Position numbers and translations under genes: made by a program. From Alphaproteobacteria bacterium SO-S41 (GTDB lineage: Bacteria > Pseudomonadota > Alphaproteobacteria > Micropepsales > Micropepsaceae), in NCBI GenBank assembly GCA_019670725.1, contig AP024629.1:4092001-4156000 (forward strand): DNA of 64,000 bases, written 5' to 3'. The notes below the pieces were generated by a model. That model saw nothing but the letters and a program-made list of their open reading frames with translations, was not told the origin of the DNA and searched no databases. Below, in pieces: positions 26,636 to 35,639 of this stretch (position 1 is the first letter of the stretch; each line of letters opens with the position of its first letter).

Positions 26636-29600
26636 TTAGAAGCGCGCGCGGATGCCCAGCTTCACGGCACGTCCCAGCGCGTTGGCGGTAAAGGGATCGT
26701 AGCTGAGGTTGAGGCGCACGAAGGGCGGCGCTTCGTCGAAGACGTTGTCGATCGCCGCGTAGATCGACGCCTCGTCCGTCACGTCGTAGCGATAGGTCAC
26801 GTCATGGGTGACGAACGAGCCGATCTTCTTGCCCTGGAGCAGCGCCACCGCGGTGCCGTTCGTGCTGTTGTTGACCGAGGCCGTGTAGATGTCGGTCCGC
26901 TGGTCCTCGTAACCATCGATGTAACCGACCGTCCAGCGAATGGTGTGAGGCCCGTTCGCATACTCCGCGTAGAACGTGCCGCGCCATTCCGGCAGCGGCG
27001 GCGCGACCAGCAGATAGTTGAGCTTGCCGACCGCATCGAACGCGGTCGACGCCAACACGCCGTCAACCGTCAGGGAGTCGACCTCATAGGTCAGGACCCA
27101 GCTCGCGCTGCCGCCAAGCGTCAACTCGCCGCCCAGAGCTTCGTCCCAGTGATATTCGGCCGAGAAATCGACGCCGGTCGTTTCGATGGGCGTGCCGTTG
27201 ATGTAGTTGAGGCGGACGCGTGCCACGTTGCCGGCGACGCAATCGTCGTCAAACCCGTTGCCGTTCAAATCCTGGAACGTGAACCGGGCGCGGATCGCGG
27301 CATAGGCAGGGTCGGCGCAGCGATTGGTCGACGTCGTGGGATAAAGCGCCGCGGCGATGGGGCCCAGCGGTTCGACCACGATGGGGTTGTCGAACTTGAA
27401 GCCCCAATAGTCGACCGAGGCCTTGAAGCCGCCCTCTTCCACGACCGCGCCGACATTGTAGGCGAGCGCCGATTCCGGCTGGAGATTGGGATTGCCGAAC
27501 GTATCGATCGAGCGGAAGACGCCGCGCACCTGCTGCAGGTTCACCGACGGATTGGTGTCGAGCGCCGGCGCCGGCGGGCCACGGAATGTGGTGCCGACCG
27601 AGCCGCGCAACACCAGCCACTCCGTCGCCTGCCACCGCGCCGCGATCTTCGGATCGAAGGTCGAGCCGACGCCGCCGCCGTAATCCTCGTAGCGGGCCGC
27701 AAGCTGAATCTGGAAATCGTCCGTCACGGGCAGGCTGAATTCGCCGAACACCCCGAAGACATCATTGGTCAGGCCCGTCGAGCGCGCCGAGCCGACGAAG
27801 CTGTAGGGGCCGGTTTGCTGGGCGCAGTTCGTGACGAAGAAATCAGGCGTCGCGACACACGGATTGAGGTCGGTGTTGTAGAAGCCCGATTCCTGGGTCT
27901 CATACCTGTTGCGCCGGTACTGACCGCCGAACGCCCAGCCGACCTTGCCGCCCGGCAGTTCCCAGCCGAGCTCGCCATTGAGGACCGCGTCGACCACGAG
28001 CAGCGAGGTCTTCTTGTTGCGCTCGTACTCCTTGTAGAACCAGTCAATCACCGCGGGCGAGTTCGCAACGGCCGGATTGTATTGCGGGTTCACGGACCCG
28101 GTCGCAGAGTTGCTGGCGACCGCTGTCGAGAAGGGGTTGAACCAGAGGCAACCGCCGACGCCCGGCGTGCCCTGGATACCCGCGACGGTCGGCTGGCTGT
28201 CGCAATTGGCGCCGCCGAGGCCGCGCAGGGCGAGCTGCAGGCGGTCGATCAGAACGTCATACGCGGTCTGGCGCGAATTGTTTTCCGAATAGGTGACGGC
28301 GACGTCGAAGCCGATATCGTCGGTCAGATCGCCGTTAAATCCGGCCGAGAAGCGCAGCGCGTCATACTCGCGCTCGTCCCCGCTGCCGCCCGTGCCGCCG
28401 AACAGCGGGTTGCCGCCGAGAAAGAACGGGCGGTACGAGACGAGCTGGACGCCGACCGTGCCGGCCGGGAAGATGCCGGGATTCGCGGCGACATAGGACG
28501 CGTAGCCGGGATTGGTCGACGGCACGAAGAGACGGCCGACCAGATTGGCTGCCGCCGTGGCTTCGATCGTGGGAAGCTGCACCAGCGCCTGCGACGGCGA
28601 GGTCACGCGGTTCGGCACCGTGGTGCGCGAATACAGCCCTTCGAGATGGAAGTTGATGCGGTCGGTGACCGCGAAGTTGAGGCTGCCGAAGACCTGGTAG
28701 CGCTCTTCTTCCTCGACGAGATTGTCGAACTGCGTGCTGCGCGAATAGCAGACCGGGGTCGCGCCGCTGAAACCGGCGAAGCCGCTGATCGTGCCGGCCA
28801 GCGCCGCGCAGTTCACGTCACGCTGCGTCGCGCCGATCGCGGTGAAGGCGGCGCCGAGTGGGATATAACTGCCGGGATTGCCGACCGCGGTATAGCCGCC
28901 CTGCGGATTTTCCAGATAGGTCGGATTGGCAAAGTCGCGCTCCAACACGCGCAATTCGTTGCGGAACTGATAGCCGGCGGCGACGAAGATATCGGCGCGA
29001 TCGTTCGACCAGCCATAGGACAGCGACGCCGTGTAGTCACCGTCGGAGCCGTCGACATAGCGGTAGTCGGCGTTCAGCTCGCCGCCCTTCTGGTTCGTCT
29101 TAGTGATGAAGTTGACGACGCCGCCGATGGCGTCGGACCCATACGTTGCTGCGGCGCCGTCCTTCAGGATTTCGATGCGGCCGATCGCGGCGAGCGGGAT
29201 GAGGTTGGTGTCGACCACGCCGCCGCCGCCATTCGCGACGGGGCTCGGCGCCAGGCGCCGGCCGTTCAACAGGACCAGCGTGCGGTCAGAGCCGAGGCCG
29301 CGCAGGTTGATCGACCCGGTGCCCTCGGTGCCCTGCGCGCGTGAATCGAACTGATTGGTGTCGCCCAGCACGCCGTTGCTGATCGGCAGCGACTTGATCA
29401 GCTCAAGCACCGACGGGGCGCCCTGCATCTGCATTTCGTTGGCGCTGATGACGTCGACCGGCAAAGCCGCGTCTTCCGGCGTGCCGCGAATATAGGAGCC
29501 GGTGACGACGACTTCCTCGCCCGCATCGTCGGCTTCGTCAGCAGTAACAGCCGGCTCCGCCGCAGCGTCCTGCGCGACGGCAGCGCCGCTCAGCAGCGCC

Positions 29601-29659
29601 GCCGCTGTGCTTGCAAGCAAGAGTGAGCGCCACCGCTGCAGCGCGATCGAATTGGTCAT
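26636..29659 (-). CDS. TonB-dependent receptor, large type
   Basis: This 1,007-residue receptor has a signal peptide (LLLASTAAALLSGAAVAQ), a TonB box (GEEVVVTGSYIRG, about 47-59), a plug with SINLRGLGSDRTLVLLNGRRL and EILKDGAAATYGSDAIGGVVN, and a long barrel ending in Phe (LGIRARF). This layout is common in the large receptors of sphingomonads and Caulobacter relatives, which take up carbohydrates, peptides or other large nutrients. GGGGAGCGG precedes the start. It is transcribed alone, toward the alcohol dehydrogenase, and has no adjacent regulator; its substrate is open. Several loops carry Cys pairs (for example in VPGVGGCLW-like and VTNCAQQ contexts). Confidence 0.95.
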   Translation of the reverse strand: MTNSIALQRWRSLLLASTAAALLSGAAVAQDAAAEPAVTADEADDAGEEVVVTGSYIRGTPEDAALPVDVISANEMQMQGAPSVLELIKSLPISNGVLGDTNQFDSRAQGTEGTGSINLRGLGSDRTLVLLNGRRLAPSPVANGGGGVVDTNLIPLAAIGRIEILKDGAAATYGSDAIGGVVNFITKTNQKGGELNADYRYVDGSDGDYTASLSYGWSNDRADIFVAAGYQFRNELRVLERDFANPTYLENPQGGYTAVGNPGSYIPLGAAFTAIGATQRDVNCAALAGTISGFAGFSGATPVCYSRSTQFDNLVEEEERYQVFGSLNFAVTDRINFHLEGLYSRTTVPNRVTSPSQALVQLPTIEATAAANLVGRLFVPSTNPGYASYVAANPGIFPAGTVGVQLVSYRPFFLGGNPLFGGTGGSGDEREYDALRFSAGFNGDLTDDIGFDVAVTYSENNSRQTAYDVLIDRLQLALRGLGGANCDSQPTVAGIQGTPGVGGCLWFNPFSTAVASNSATGSVNPQYNPAVANSPAVIDWFYKEYERNKKTSLLVVDAVLNGELGWELPGGKVGWAFGGQYRRNRYETQESGFYNTDLNPCVATPDFFVTNCAQQTGPYSFVGSARSTGLTNDVFGVFGEFSLPVTDDFQIQLAARYEDYGGGVGSTFDPKIAARWQATEWLVLRGSVGTTFRGPPAPALDTNPSVNLQQVRGVFRSIDTFGNPNLQPESALAYNVGAVVEEGGFKASVDYWGFKFDNPIVVEPLGPIAAALYPTTSTNRCADPAYAAIRARFTFQDLNGNGFDDDCVAGNVARVRLNYINGTPIETTGVDFSAEYHWDEALGGELTLGGSASWVLTYEVDSLTVDGVLASTAFDAVGKLNYLLVAPPLPEWRGTFYAEYANGPHTIRWTVGYIDGYEDQRTDIYTASVNNSTNGTAVALLQGKKIGSFVTHDVTYRYDVTDEASIYAAIDNVFDEAPPFVRLNLSYDPFTANALGRAVKLGIRARF

Positions 29660-29793
29660 GTTCCGCTCCCCATATATCTATTGCGCGGATCAAGCCGCCG
29701 TTGTTGACCGAAAGTCTTAGCGGCTAATCGCGCGAGCGATAGGGGAGCATCACACGTCATTACATATGCAGTTCGATGCGCCGACAAAAGGAA

Positions 29794-29814
29794 GGCGGAG
29801 CCCAAGGCTCCGCC
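29794..29814 (-). terminator. Rho-independent terminator of the MmgE/PrpD gene
   Basis: Nine-base arms (GGCGGAGCC and GGCTCCGCC) enclose a three-base loop, 32 bases after the minus-strand stop. On that strand the hairpin is followed by TTCCTTTTG, a T-rich tail. Confidence 0.75.
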
Positions 29815-29846
29815 AGGTGGGAACACGAACGCCTTGGTCGCGCCGC

Positions 29847-31208
29847 TCAGAATTCCGGGCGCAGCAGGGAGGTGAGTGCGCGGATGTCGTCCACTTCCTC
29901 AAGTTGCGCGATCATCGCCCTGATGGAATCAGCGCGCGCCGCACCGAGCGCAGACGCGGCGAGTCCCATGAATTTCCTGTCGAGCTTCACCTGCTGTGCG
30001 CCGAGATCCCGCATCGGCACCGCGACATCCGCATAGGCCTGCAGGGAACGCCCATCCCTGAGAAGGAGTAGAACCTCGCTGCGCGTACCGCGCGCGGTCG
30101 GCTCGACCGCGATACGGCGACGAAGCGCAACCAGATCCGGGCGCACCGCCGTCGCGTCGGTGAAGAGCCGCCCGTCCGAGGTGTCCTCGCCGGACAAGGC
30201 CAGCGCCACGGTCATGCGTAGCGAGAACTTGGTCGCAAGCCCGGTTTCCGGCGCTTCGATATTGCAGACGCTGAGATGCCCGGGATCGACGCGGATGACG
30301 GCATGCTCGACCGCGTCGGGGTCATTGGCGATCACAGCGCGTAAACTGCCCGCCGCTTCGATCGCGGAATGCGTGAGGTAGCAGGCTGCGTGGTATTTGA
30401 AGAGCGTGTCCACGACATGATAGCCACCCGGCGGCGAGGCAAGCGCGGCCTCTGCATCGACGCTCAGTGATTGCGTGTCGCCAAAGCCTTGCGGGCTCTC
30501 AACGGCATTGGGATTGGCCGTAAACCCGATCCGCGCCAGGCGCGCGGCCCGCATGCCGCATTCCGCGGCATGGCCCGCGTGGAAGGGCTTCGTCATCGAC
30601 CCGAACATGCTTTTGAGGCCCGCGGCCTGGGTCGCGGCTAGGCCGAGGGCATGCTGCATGAGCTCTGGCGTAAGTCCGAGCAAGCGGCCGGCCGCGGCGG
30701 CGGCGCCAAAGGTGCCGAGCGTCGCCGTGCTGTGCCACCCCTTGGCGTAATGCGAACCGCCGACATAACGGCCCACACAGCATTCCGCCTCGAAGCCGGC
30801 GATGAACGCCGTCAAAACGTCTCGCCCAGAAGCTCCGGCTCGCTCGGCCACTGCCAGAACCGCTGGCGCGACCGGCGCCGTGGGATGGCCCATGAAGATC
30901 ACGTCGTCATAGTCGAGCGCATGCCCCATCGCGCCGTTGATCAGCGCGGCCTGGTAAGCGGGTCGCCGCTCGGCTTGGCCGATGATGGTGCAATCCCCAC
31001 CCTGCCCCTCCGCATCGGCGTCCGCGCGCAGCATGCCGACAAGGTCGGCATCGCGACCCCCGAGTGCGACGCCGACCCAGTCGAGCAGGCACTGCTTCGC
31101 GACACGCCGGGCGGCATCCGGGATATCGGAAAAAGCGAGACTGGCCGCGCGGGCGGCAAGCAGCCGGGTGACGGCTGGCGTCTCGGTGGCCTCTGCGGGC
31201 GGCGCCAT
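29847..31208 (-). CDS. MmgE/PrpD-family protein
   Basis: This 453-residue protein has the two-domain fold shared by 2-methylcitrate dehydratase and cis-aconitate decarboxylase. Recognisable blocks are LLDWVGVALGG, INGAMGHALDYDD (the H-x-x-D-Y-D-D active-site motif), AFIAGFEAECCVGR, HSTATLGTFGAAAAAGRLLGL and KPFHAGHAAECGMRAA. It is divergent from the MaoC-CaiB-lyase operon, with 126 bases between. In that setting it could isomerise, dehydrate or decarboxylate a branched tricarboxylate or dicarboxylate. The exact reaction cannot be read from sequence. Confidence 0.88.
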   Translation of the reverse strand: MAPPAEATETPAVTRLLAARAASLAFSDIPDAARRVAKQCLLDWVGVALGGRDADLVGMLRADADAEGQGGDCTIIGQAERRPAYQAALINGAMGHALDYDDVIFMGHPTAPVAPAVLAVAERAGASGRDVLTAFIAGFEAECCVGRYVGGSHYAKGWHSTATLGTFGAAAAAGRLLGLTPELMQHALGLAATQAAGLKSMFGSMTKPFHAGHAAECGMRAARLARIGFTANPNAVESPQGFGDTQSLSVDAEAALASPPGGYHVVDTLFKYHAACYLTHSAIEAAGSLRAVIANDPDAVEHAVIRVDPGHLSVCNIEAPETGLATKFSLRMTVALALSGEDTSDGRLFTDATAVRPDLVALRRRIAVEPTARGTRSEVLLLLRDGRSLQAYADVAVPMRDLGAQQVKLDRKFMGLAASALGAARADSIRAMIAQLEEVDDIRALTSLLRPEF

Positions 31209-31334
31209 TGGTATCCTCCGGCGACGATCCTAAACGCCCCTCGTCCGGATGTGCATTGCATGTGTAATTCCTGAAACGCCTCCGTTGCCTCGCCGTGCGC
31301 GGCGTCGCATCACTGGAAGGCGGAGGAAACAAAA

Positions 31335-31832
31335 ATGGCTGACGATTTCAGGGCAAGGGCGGTCTTGAAGCCCAAAGGGCGCCTGTATGAGGATTTCGAG
31401 GTTGGACAGAAGTTCGTCCACCATTGGGGTCGCACGATCCACGAGGGCGACACGACGCTGTTCTCGTCGCTGACGCTGGCGTTCAACGCGCTCTACTTCA
31501 ATCGCGACTTCGCCAAGGCGCATGGCCATCCCGACATCGTCGTGAACCCGCATCTGCTGTTCAACGTCGTGCTCGGCCTCTCCGTCGAGGATTGCAGCGA
31601 GATCGGCGGGCCATTCCTGGGCGTCTACGACCTCGTCTACGACCGCCCTGTTTATCCCGGCATCACCGTAACGGCGAAGACCGAGACGCTGGAGAAGCGC
31701 CTGTCGTCGAGCGACCCCAAGAACGGCATCGTCACCTGGCGCACCGAGGGTTTCGACACGGACGGCAAGCGCATCGTCGGCTTCCGCCGCTCGAACATCG
31801 TCCGCCTGCGCAATCCGAGGGAGGCCGCGTGA
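31335..31832 (+). CDS. MaoC-like hotdog protein, resembles N-terminal half of mesaconyl-CoA hydratase
   Basis: This is a 165-residue single-hotdog protein. YEDFEVGQKFVHHWGRTIHEGDTTLFSSLTLAFNALYFN and later VYPGITVTAKTE follow the pattern of the N-terminal half of the double-hotdog mesaconyl-CoA hydratase (Mch). The following gene resembles the C-terminal half. It would therefore be the partner of a heteromeric hydratase acting on a branched unsaturated dicarboxyl-CoA. GGAGGAAAC precedes the ATG. First gene of a five-gene operon; the next start overlaps its stop by one base. The pairing with Mch halves is from memory of the family and needs alignment. Confidence 0.78.
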   Translation: MADDFRARAVLKPKGRLYEDFEVGQKFVHHWGRTIHEGDTTLFSSLTLAFNALYFNRDFAKAHGHPDIVVNPHLLFNVVLGLSVEDCSEIGGPFLGVYDLVYDRPVYPGITVTAKTETLEKRLSSSDPKNGIVTWRTEGFDTDGKRIVGFRRSNIVRLRNPREAA

Positions 31833-32314
31833 TGACCAAGCTCTCCGAACTCAGCGGCACCGACAATTATTTCGAGGATTTCGAGGTGGGCGCGGTGATG
31901 AAACACGCCCGCGGCAAGACCATCACGCCGCTGGAGAACGTGCTGATCACCAATATGGTGATGAACACCGCTCAGGGACACTTCAACGTCCACGCGATGG
32001 AATCCTCGCCCTGGGGGCACATCCTCTCCTATGGCGGCGTGAACTTCTCGATGGTCCTCGGCCTCTCCGCCCAGGACTGCATCGAGAATGCACTTGAGGA
32101 GCTCGGGCTCGACAACATCAAGCTGTCGAAGCCCGTCACCCATGGCGACACGCTCTACGCCTACAGCGAAGTCCTCTCGAAGACCGACGCCGGACAGGCC
32201 GATGCGGGCATCGTGATTTTCCGGCACTATGGCGTGAACCAGCGCGATGAACTGGTGGCGCAGGTCGAACGCAAGGCGCTGATCAAGCGGCGCAGCCATT
32301 GGGGCGATAAGTGA
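31832..32314 (+). CDS. MaoC-like hydratase, resembles C-terminal half of mesaconyl-CoA hydratase
   Basis: This 160-residue hotdog protein carries the hydratase-type motif N-x(4)-HFNVH (about residues 46-55) and the block ILSYGGVNFSMVLGLSAQD, both typical of the C-terminal half of Mch-type enzymes. THGDTLYAYSEVL and GIVIFRHYGVNQR follow. Its start is translationally coupled to the preceding MaoC gene (TGATG), and its stop overlaps the GTG of the CoA-transferase by four bases. With the upstream protein it probably forms the active hydratase, with the catalytic Asn/His on this subunit. Confidence 0.8.
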   Translation: MTKLSELSGTDNYFEDFEVGAVMKHARGKTITPLENVLITNMVMNTAQGHFNVHAMESSPWGHILSYGGVNFSMVLGLSAQDCIENALEELGLDNIKLSKPVTHGDTLYAYSEVLSKTDAGQADAGIVIFRHYGVNQRDELVAQVERKALIKRRSHWGDK

Positions 32315-33546
32315 GTGAGCCTCCCGAGCGGTTCGGTGCGTTGAGCGACATCCGCGTCATCGACCTGACGCAGATGCTCGCCGGCCCCTATGGCACGATG
32401 ATGCTCGCCGACCACGGCGCTGAGGTCATCAAGGTGGAGTCGCCGGAAGGCGACATGACCCGCCAGGCGGGGCCGTACGCACCTGACGACAGCGCCCGCG
32501 TGCTCGGGGGCTATTTCCAGAGCGTCGACCGCAACAAGCGCAGCGTCTGCTTGGACCTGAAACAGCCCGAAGGCCGTGCGGCGCTGTTGAAACTGGTGGC
32601 GGGCGCCGATGCGGTGACGGAGAACTTCCGTGCCGGCGTTATGGAGCGACTCGGGCTCGGCTATGAGGTCCTGCGCGAGGTCAATCCGCGCCTCGTCTAC
32701 GGCGCGCTGCGTGGCTTCGGCGACAAGCGCACCGGCGCCTCACCTTATGTAGACTGGCCGGCCTTCGATGTGGTGGCGCAGGCGATGGGCGGGATCATGG
32801 CGATCACCGGCCCCGACTCCGCGACGCCCACCAAGGTCGGACCGGGCGTCGGGGACATCATTCCCGGCGCCATGCTGGCCTTCGGCGTGCTGGCCGCCGT
32901 GCATCACGCGCGGCGCACCGGCGTCGGGCAGTTCGTCGATGTTTCCATGGCCGATGCCGTGCTCGCGGTCTGCGAGCGCATGATCTACCAGCACACCGTC
33001 CAGGGCCTGGTGCCCGGGCCGGAAGGCAATCATCACCCCTTCATCGTGCCGTTCGGCATGTTCCCGGCCGCGGACGGCTTCGTCACCATCGCGGCGCAGC
33101 AGCAGGGCTTCTTCGAGACGTTGTGCGGGTTGCTCGACGCCTCCGACATTCTCGCCGATCCGCGCTTTGCCGAGCGCGACGAGCGCAACCAGAATCGCCA
33201 CGCGCTCATCGCTGTTTTGAGCGAGCGCACACGCCGCTTCACCAAGGCGGAACTGATGGCGCGGCTGGGCGGGCGCATTCCGTTCGGCCCGGTCATGAAC
33301 ATCGCGGAAATCGCTGTCGATCCCCACTTCATCGCGCGCGAGATGATCGTCTCCGTCGAACAGCCGGGCGCTAAGCCCGTCCGCGTCGCCGGCGTGCCGA
33401 TCAAGATGACCGTGACGCCGGGCGGCGTCCGCCGCCGCGCGCCGCTGCTGGGCGAGGATACCGTCACGCGTCTGCGCGAAGCCGGTCTCAGCGCCGCCGA
33501 AATCGAAATGCTCATCGAAAAACGTGCGGCCATCGCCGCCGCCTAG
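32311..33546 (+). CDS. CaiB/BaiF-family (class III) CoA-transferase
   Basis: This 411-residue protein starts at a GTG that overlaps the upstream stop. Family marks are IRVIDLTQMLAGPYGTMMLADHGAEVIKVE at the N-terminus, NKRSVCLDLK, and TPTKVGPGVGDIIPG, where the Asp is the likely acyl-carrying residue. Class III enzymes move CoA between carboxylic acids, for example mesaconyl-CoA C1-C4 transfer or succinyl-CoA-dependent activation. Between a hydratase pair and a CitE-type lyase, activation or CoA migration of a C5 dicarboxylate is a good fit. A close paralogue lies at 38984-40243. Confidence 0.9.
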   Translation: MSEPPERFGALSDIRVIDLTQMLAGPYGTMMLADHGAEVIKVESPEGDMTRQAGPYAPDDSARVLGGYFQSVDRNKRSVCLDLKQPEGRAALLKLVAGADAVTENFRAGVMERLGLGYEVLREVNPRLVYGALRGFGDKRTGASPYVDWPAFDVVAQAMGGIMAITGPDSATPTKVGPGVGDIIPGAMLAFGVLAAVHHARRTGVGQFVDVSMADAVLAVCERMIYQHTVQGLVPGPEGNHHPFIVPFGMFPAADGFVTIAAQQQGFFETLCGLLDASDILADPRFAERDERNQNRHALIAVLSERTRRFTKAELMARLGGRIPFGPVMNIAEIAVDPHFIAREMIVSVEQPGAKPVRVAGVPIKMTVTPGGVRRRAPLLGEDTVTRLREAGLSAAEIEMLIEKRAAIAAA

Positions 33547-33554
33547 GAGGAACC

Positions 33555-34466
33555 ATGTCGCAACGTCCCAAGCGCGCCCGCCGCTCGCAGCTTTCCGTGC
33601 CCGGCAGCAGCGAGAAGATGCTGCAGAAGGGCGCTGAGTCGAACGCCGATCACGTCTTCTGCGATCTTGAAGACGCCGTAGCCCCTTCGGTGAAAGTCGA
33701 AGCACGCTCGAAGATCGCCTGGGCGCTCAACAATCTCGACTGGGGCAAGAAGGTGCGCTGCGTCCGCATCAACGATGTCACGACCGAATGGTGCCACGGC
33801 GACATCATCGAGATCGTCGAGAAGGCCGGCGCCAATCTCGACACGATCATGCTGACCAAGCCGTTCAATGCGGCGGACGTCCTGTTTCTCGATTCGATGC
33901 TGAACCAGTTAGAGAAGAAGCTGAAGCTCGAGCGCAAGATCGGCATCGAGGTGCTGATCGAGGAGGTGCAGGCGCTGCAGAATGTCGAGGCGATCGCGAC
34001 CTGCACCCCGCGCATGGAAGCGCTGATCTTCGGCATGGGCGACTATTCGGGCTCGCAAGGCATCGACACCAAGGATATCGGCGAGACCGGCAACTATCCC
34101 GGCGATATTTTCCACTTCGCCCGCTTCCGCATCACCATGGCGGCGCGCGCCGCGGGCGTCGATGCGATCGACGGTCCCTTTGCGAATTTCAAGAACGAGG
34201 CGGCCTATCGCGTCGAGGCGCTGCGCGCCCGCTCGCTCGGCATGGTCGGCAAATGGGCGATCCACCCCTCGCAGATCGCCCCGGCGCTGGATGTCTTCTC
34301 GCCCAATCCCGACGAGGTCGCGCGCTCTCGCAAGATGGCGGCAGCCTATTACGAAGCCGAAGCCAAGGGTCTCGGCGCGGTGCAGGTTGACGGCGTCATG
34401 ATCGACGTTGCCGTGCTACGTTTGGTCAAGAACACGCTCGACAAGGCCGATCTCTACGGGCTGTAG
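33555..34466 (+). CDS. HpcH/CitE-type CoA-ester lyase (methylmalyl-/citramalyl-CoA lyase-like)
   Basis: This 303-residue TIM-barrel lyase shows RSQLSVPGSSEKML at the N-terminus, FCDLEDAVAPSVK (metal and substrate-binding Glu-Asp), VRINDV, IGIEVLIEEVQAL (metal Glu) and LIFGMGDYSGSQG. The C-terminal KWAIHPSQI is standard for the malyl-CoA/beta-methylmalyl-CoA lyase group. It would cleave a beta-hydroxy dicarboxyl-CoA to glyoxylate or pyruvate plus an acyl-CoA. GGAGGAACC lies just before the ATG, eight bases after the CoA-transferase stop. Confidence 0.9.
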   Translation: MSQRPKRARRSQLSVPGSSEKMLQKGAESNADHVFCDLEDAVAPSVKVEARSKIAWALNNLDWGKKVRCVRINDVTTEWCHGDIIEIVEKAGANLDTIMLTKPFNAADVLFLDSMLNQLEKKLKLERKIGIEVLIEEVQALQNVEAIATCTPRMEALIFGMGDYSGSQGIDTKDIGETGNYPGDIFHFARFRITMAARAAGVDAIDGPFANFKNEAAYRVEALRARSLGMVGKWAIHPSQIAPALDVFSPNPDEVARSRKMAAAYYEAEAKGLGAVQVDGVMIDVAVLRLVKNTLDKADLYGL

Positions 34467-34469
34467 GCC

Positions 34470-35639
34470 ATGACCTATCTGACGCCGGAACGAATACTGA
34501 TGCGCGACACCGCGCGGGCTTTTGCCCGCGACGAGGTGACGCCGGTCGCCAACGCGCTCGATCCGGTGCAGGGTGATATCCCCCGTGCGCTCATCGAGAA
34601 GATGGGCGATCTCGGCTTCTTCGGGATCATGATCCCAGAAGAGCATGGTGGGCTCGGCCTCGGCGCTTTCGAATACTGCCTGGTGGCAGAGGAGTTGGCG
34701 CGCGGCTGGATGAGCGTCGCCAGCCTCATCGCGCGCGGCAACGGCTTCTACCGCTCCGTGCCCGGCAGCAGCGTGGACCGGCGCCGCAAGATCGAAGCGA
34801 TGGCGCGGGGGCGGTATCTCGGCGCCGCCGCTCTGTCCGAACCGCAGACCGGCTCGGATCTTTCCAGCGTCGCCTGTCGCGCCCGGCGCGAGGGCGATGA
34901 ATGGGTCATCACCGGCAACAAATACTGGTGCACTTTCGCTGACGGTGCTGACTTTATCAGCGTCCTTTGCAAGATCGACGACCCCGCTGCGCCCGATGGC
35001 AAGGCAGGAACGGTCGCTGTCGCGGTCGAAAAGCCCAAGGGCGAATTGCCCGCGGGCTGCACAGGCTCTCCCATTCCGAAGATCGGCTATTTCGGCTGGA
35101 AAACATGGGAACTGCGCTTCGAGGGCGTGCGTGCGCCGGTGCAGGAGCATGCGGGCACCTCGACCGGCCGCGCCTTCCAGGCGACCGCGGCGAGCCTCGG
35201 CATCGCCCGCGCGCATACTGCGGCGCGTTCGATTGGGCTCGCCCAGGCCGCGCTCGACCATGCGATCGGCTATGCCCGCGAGCGGGTGCAGTTCGGCCGG
35301 CCGATTTCGGACTTCCAGGCGATCCGCTTCAAGATCGCGACCATGGCGACGGAGATAGAGGCGGCGCGCCAGCTCATGTACCATACCTGCGTCGAGATCG
35401 ACGCCGGGCGCACCGCAACCGCCGAAACCTCGATGGTCAAGTATTTTGCGTCCGAGATGGCGGAACGCGTGACCAGCGAGGCGCTGCAGATCCTGGGCGG
35501 CGCCGGCTATACGACACTGCACCCGATCGAACGCTACTGGCGCGATGCGCGGCTCACCAAGATTTTCGAAGGCACGTCCGAGATCCAGCAGCGGATTATT
35601 TCCGATGTGCTGCTCGGCAAGCCCACCCGCCGCGACTAG
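34470..35639 (+). CDS. Acyl-CoA dehydrogenase (short/branched dicarboxyl type possible)
   Basis: This 389-residue FAD enzyme has ALSEPQTGSDLSS (flavin region), RERVQFGRPISDFQAIRFKIA and ILGGAGYT. The catalytic Glu is in the canonical C-terminal position (FEGTSEIQ). The gene starts three bases after the lyase stop. Together with hydratase and lyase it matches the order methylsuccinyl-CoA dehydrogenase, mesaconyl-CoA hydratase, beta-methylmalyl-CoA lyase of the ethylmalonyl-CoA pathway, although that dehydrogenase is longer (about 550 residues) in Rhodobacter. The assignment to a methylsuccinyl-like substrate is inference. It ends the operon and overlaps the convergent stop by four bases. Confidence 0.9.
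   Translation: MTYLTPERILMRDTARAFARDEVTPVANALDPVQGDIPRALIEKMGDLGFFGIMIPEEHGGLGLGAFEYCLVAEELARGWMSVASLIARGNGFYRSVPGSSVDRRRKIEAMARGRYLGAAALSEPQTGSDLSSVACRARREGDEWVITGNKYWCTFADGADFISVLCKIDDPAAPDGKAGTVAVAVEKPKGELPAGCTGSPIPKIGYFGWKTWELRFEGVRAPVQEHAGTSTGRAFQATAASLGIARAHTAARSIGLAQAALDHAIGYARERVQFGRPISDFQAIRFKIATMATEIEAARQLMYHTCVEIDAGRTATAETSMVKYFASEMAERVTSEALQILGGAGYTTLHPIERYWRDARLTKIFEGTSEIQQRIISDVLLGKPTRRD

Noticed and set aside
26630-29344. A 904-codon open frame on the plus strand
   Set aside because: It is exactly antisense to the TonB receptor at 26636-29659, which has signal peptide, TonB box, plug and barrel. The plus-strand product is Arg/Asp-rich with no domain, typical of a mirrored high-GC frame.
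31209-31334. TGCATTGCAT in the MmgE/PrpD-MaoC gap as a second IclR site
   Set aside because: It is a short direct repeat that shares only part of the TTGTAT-TG-ATACAA palindrome, too weak to call.
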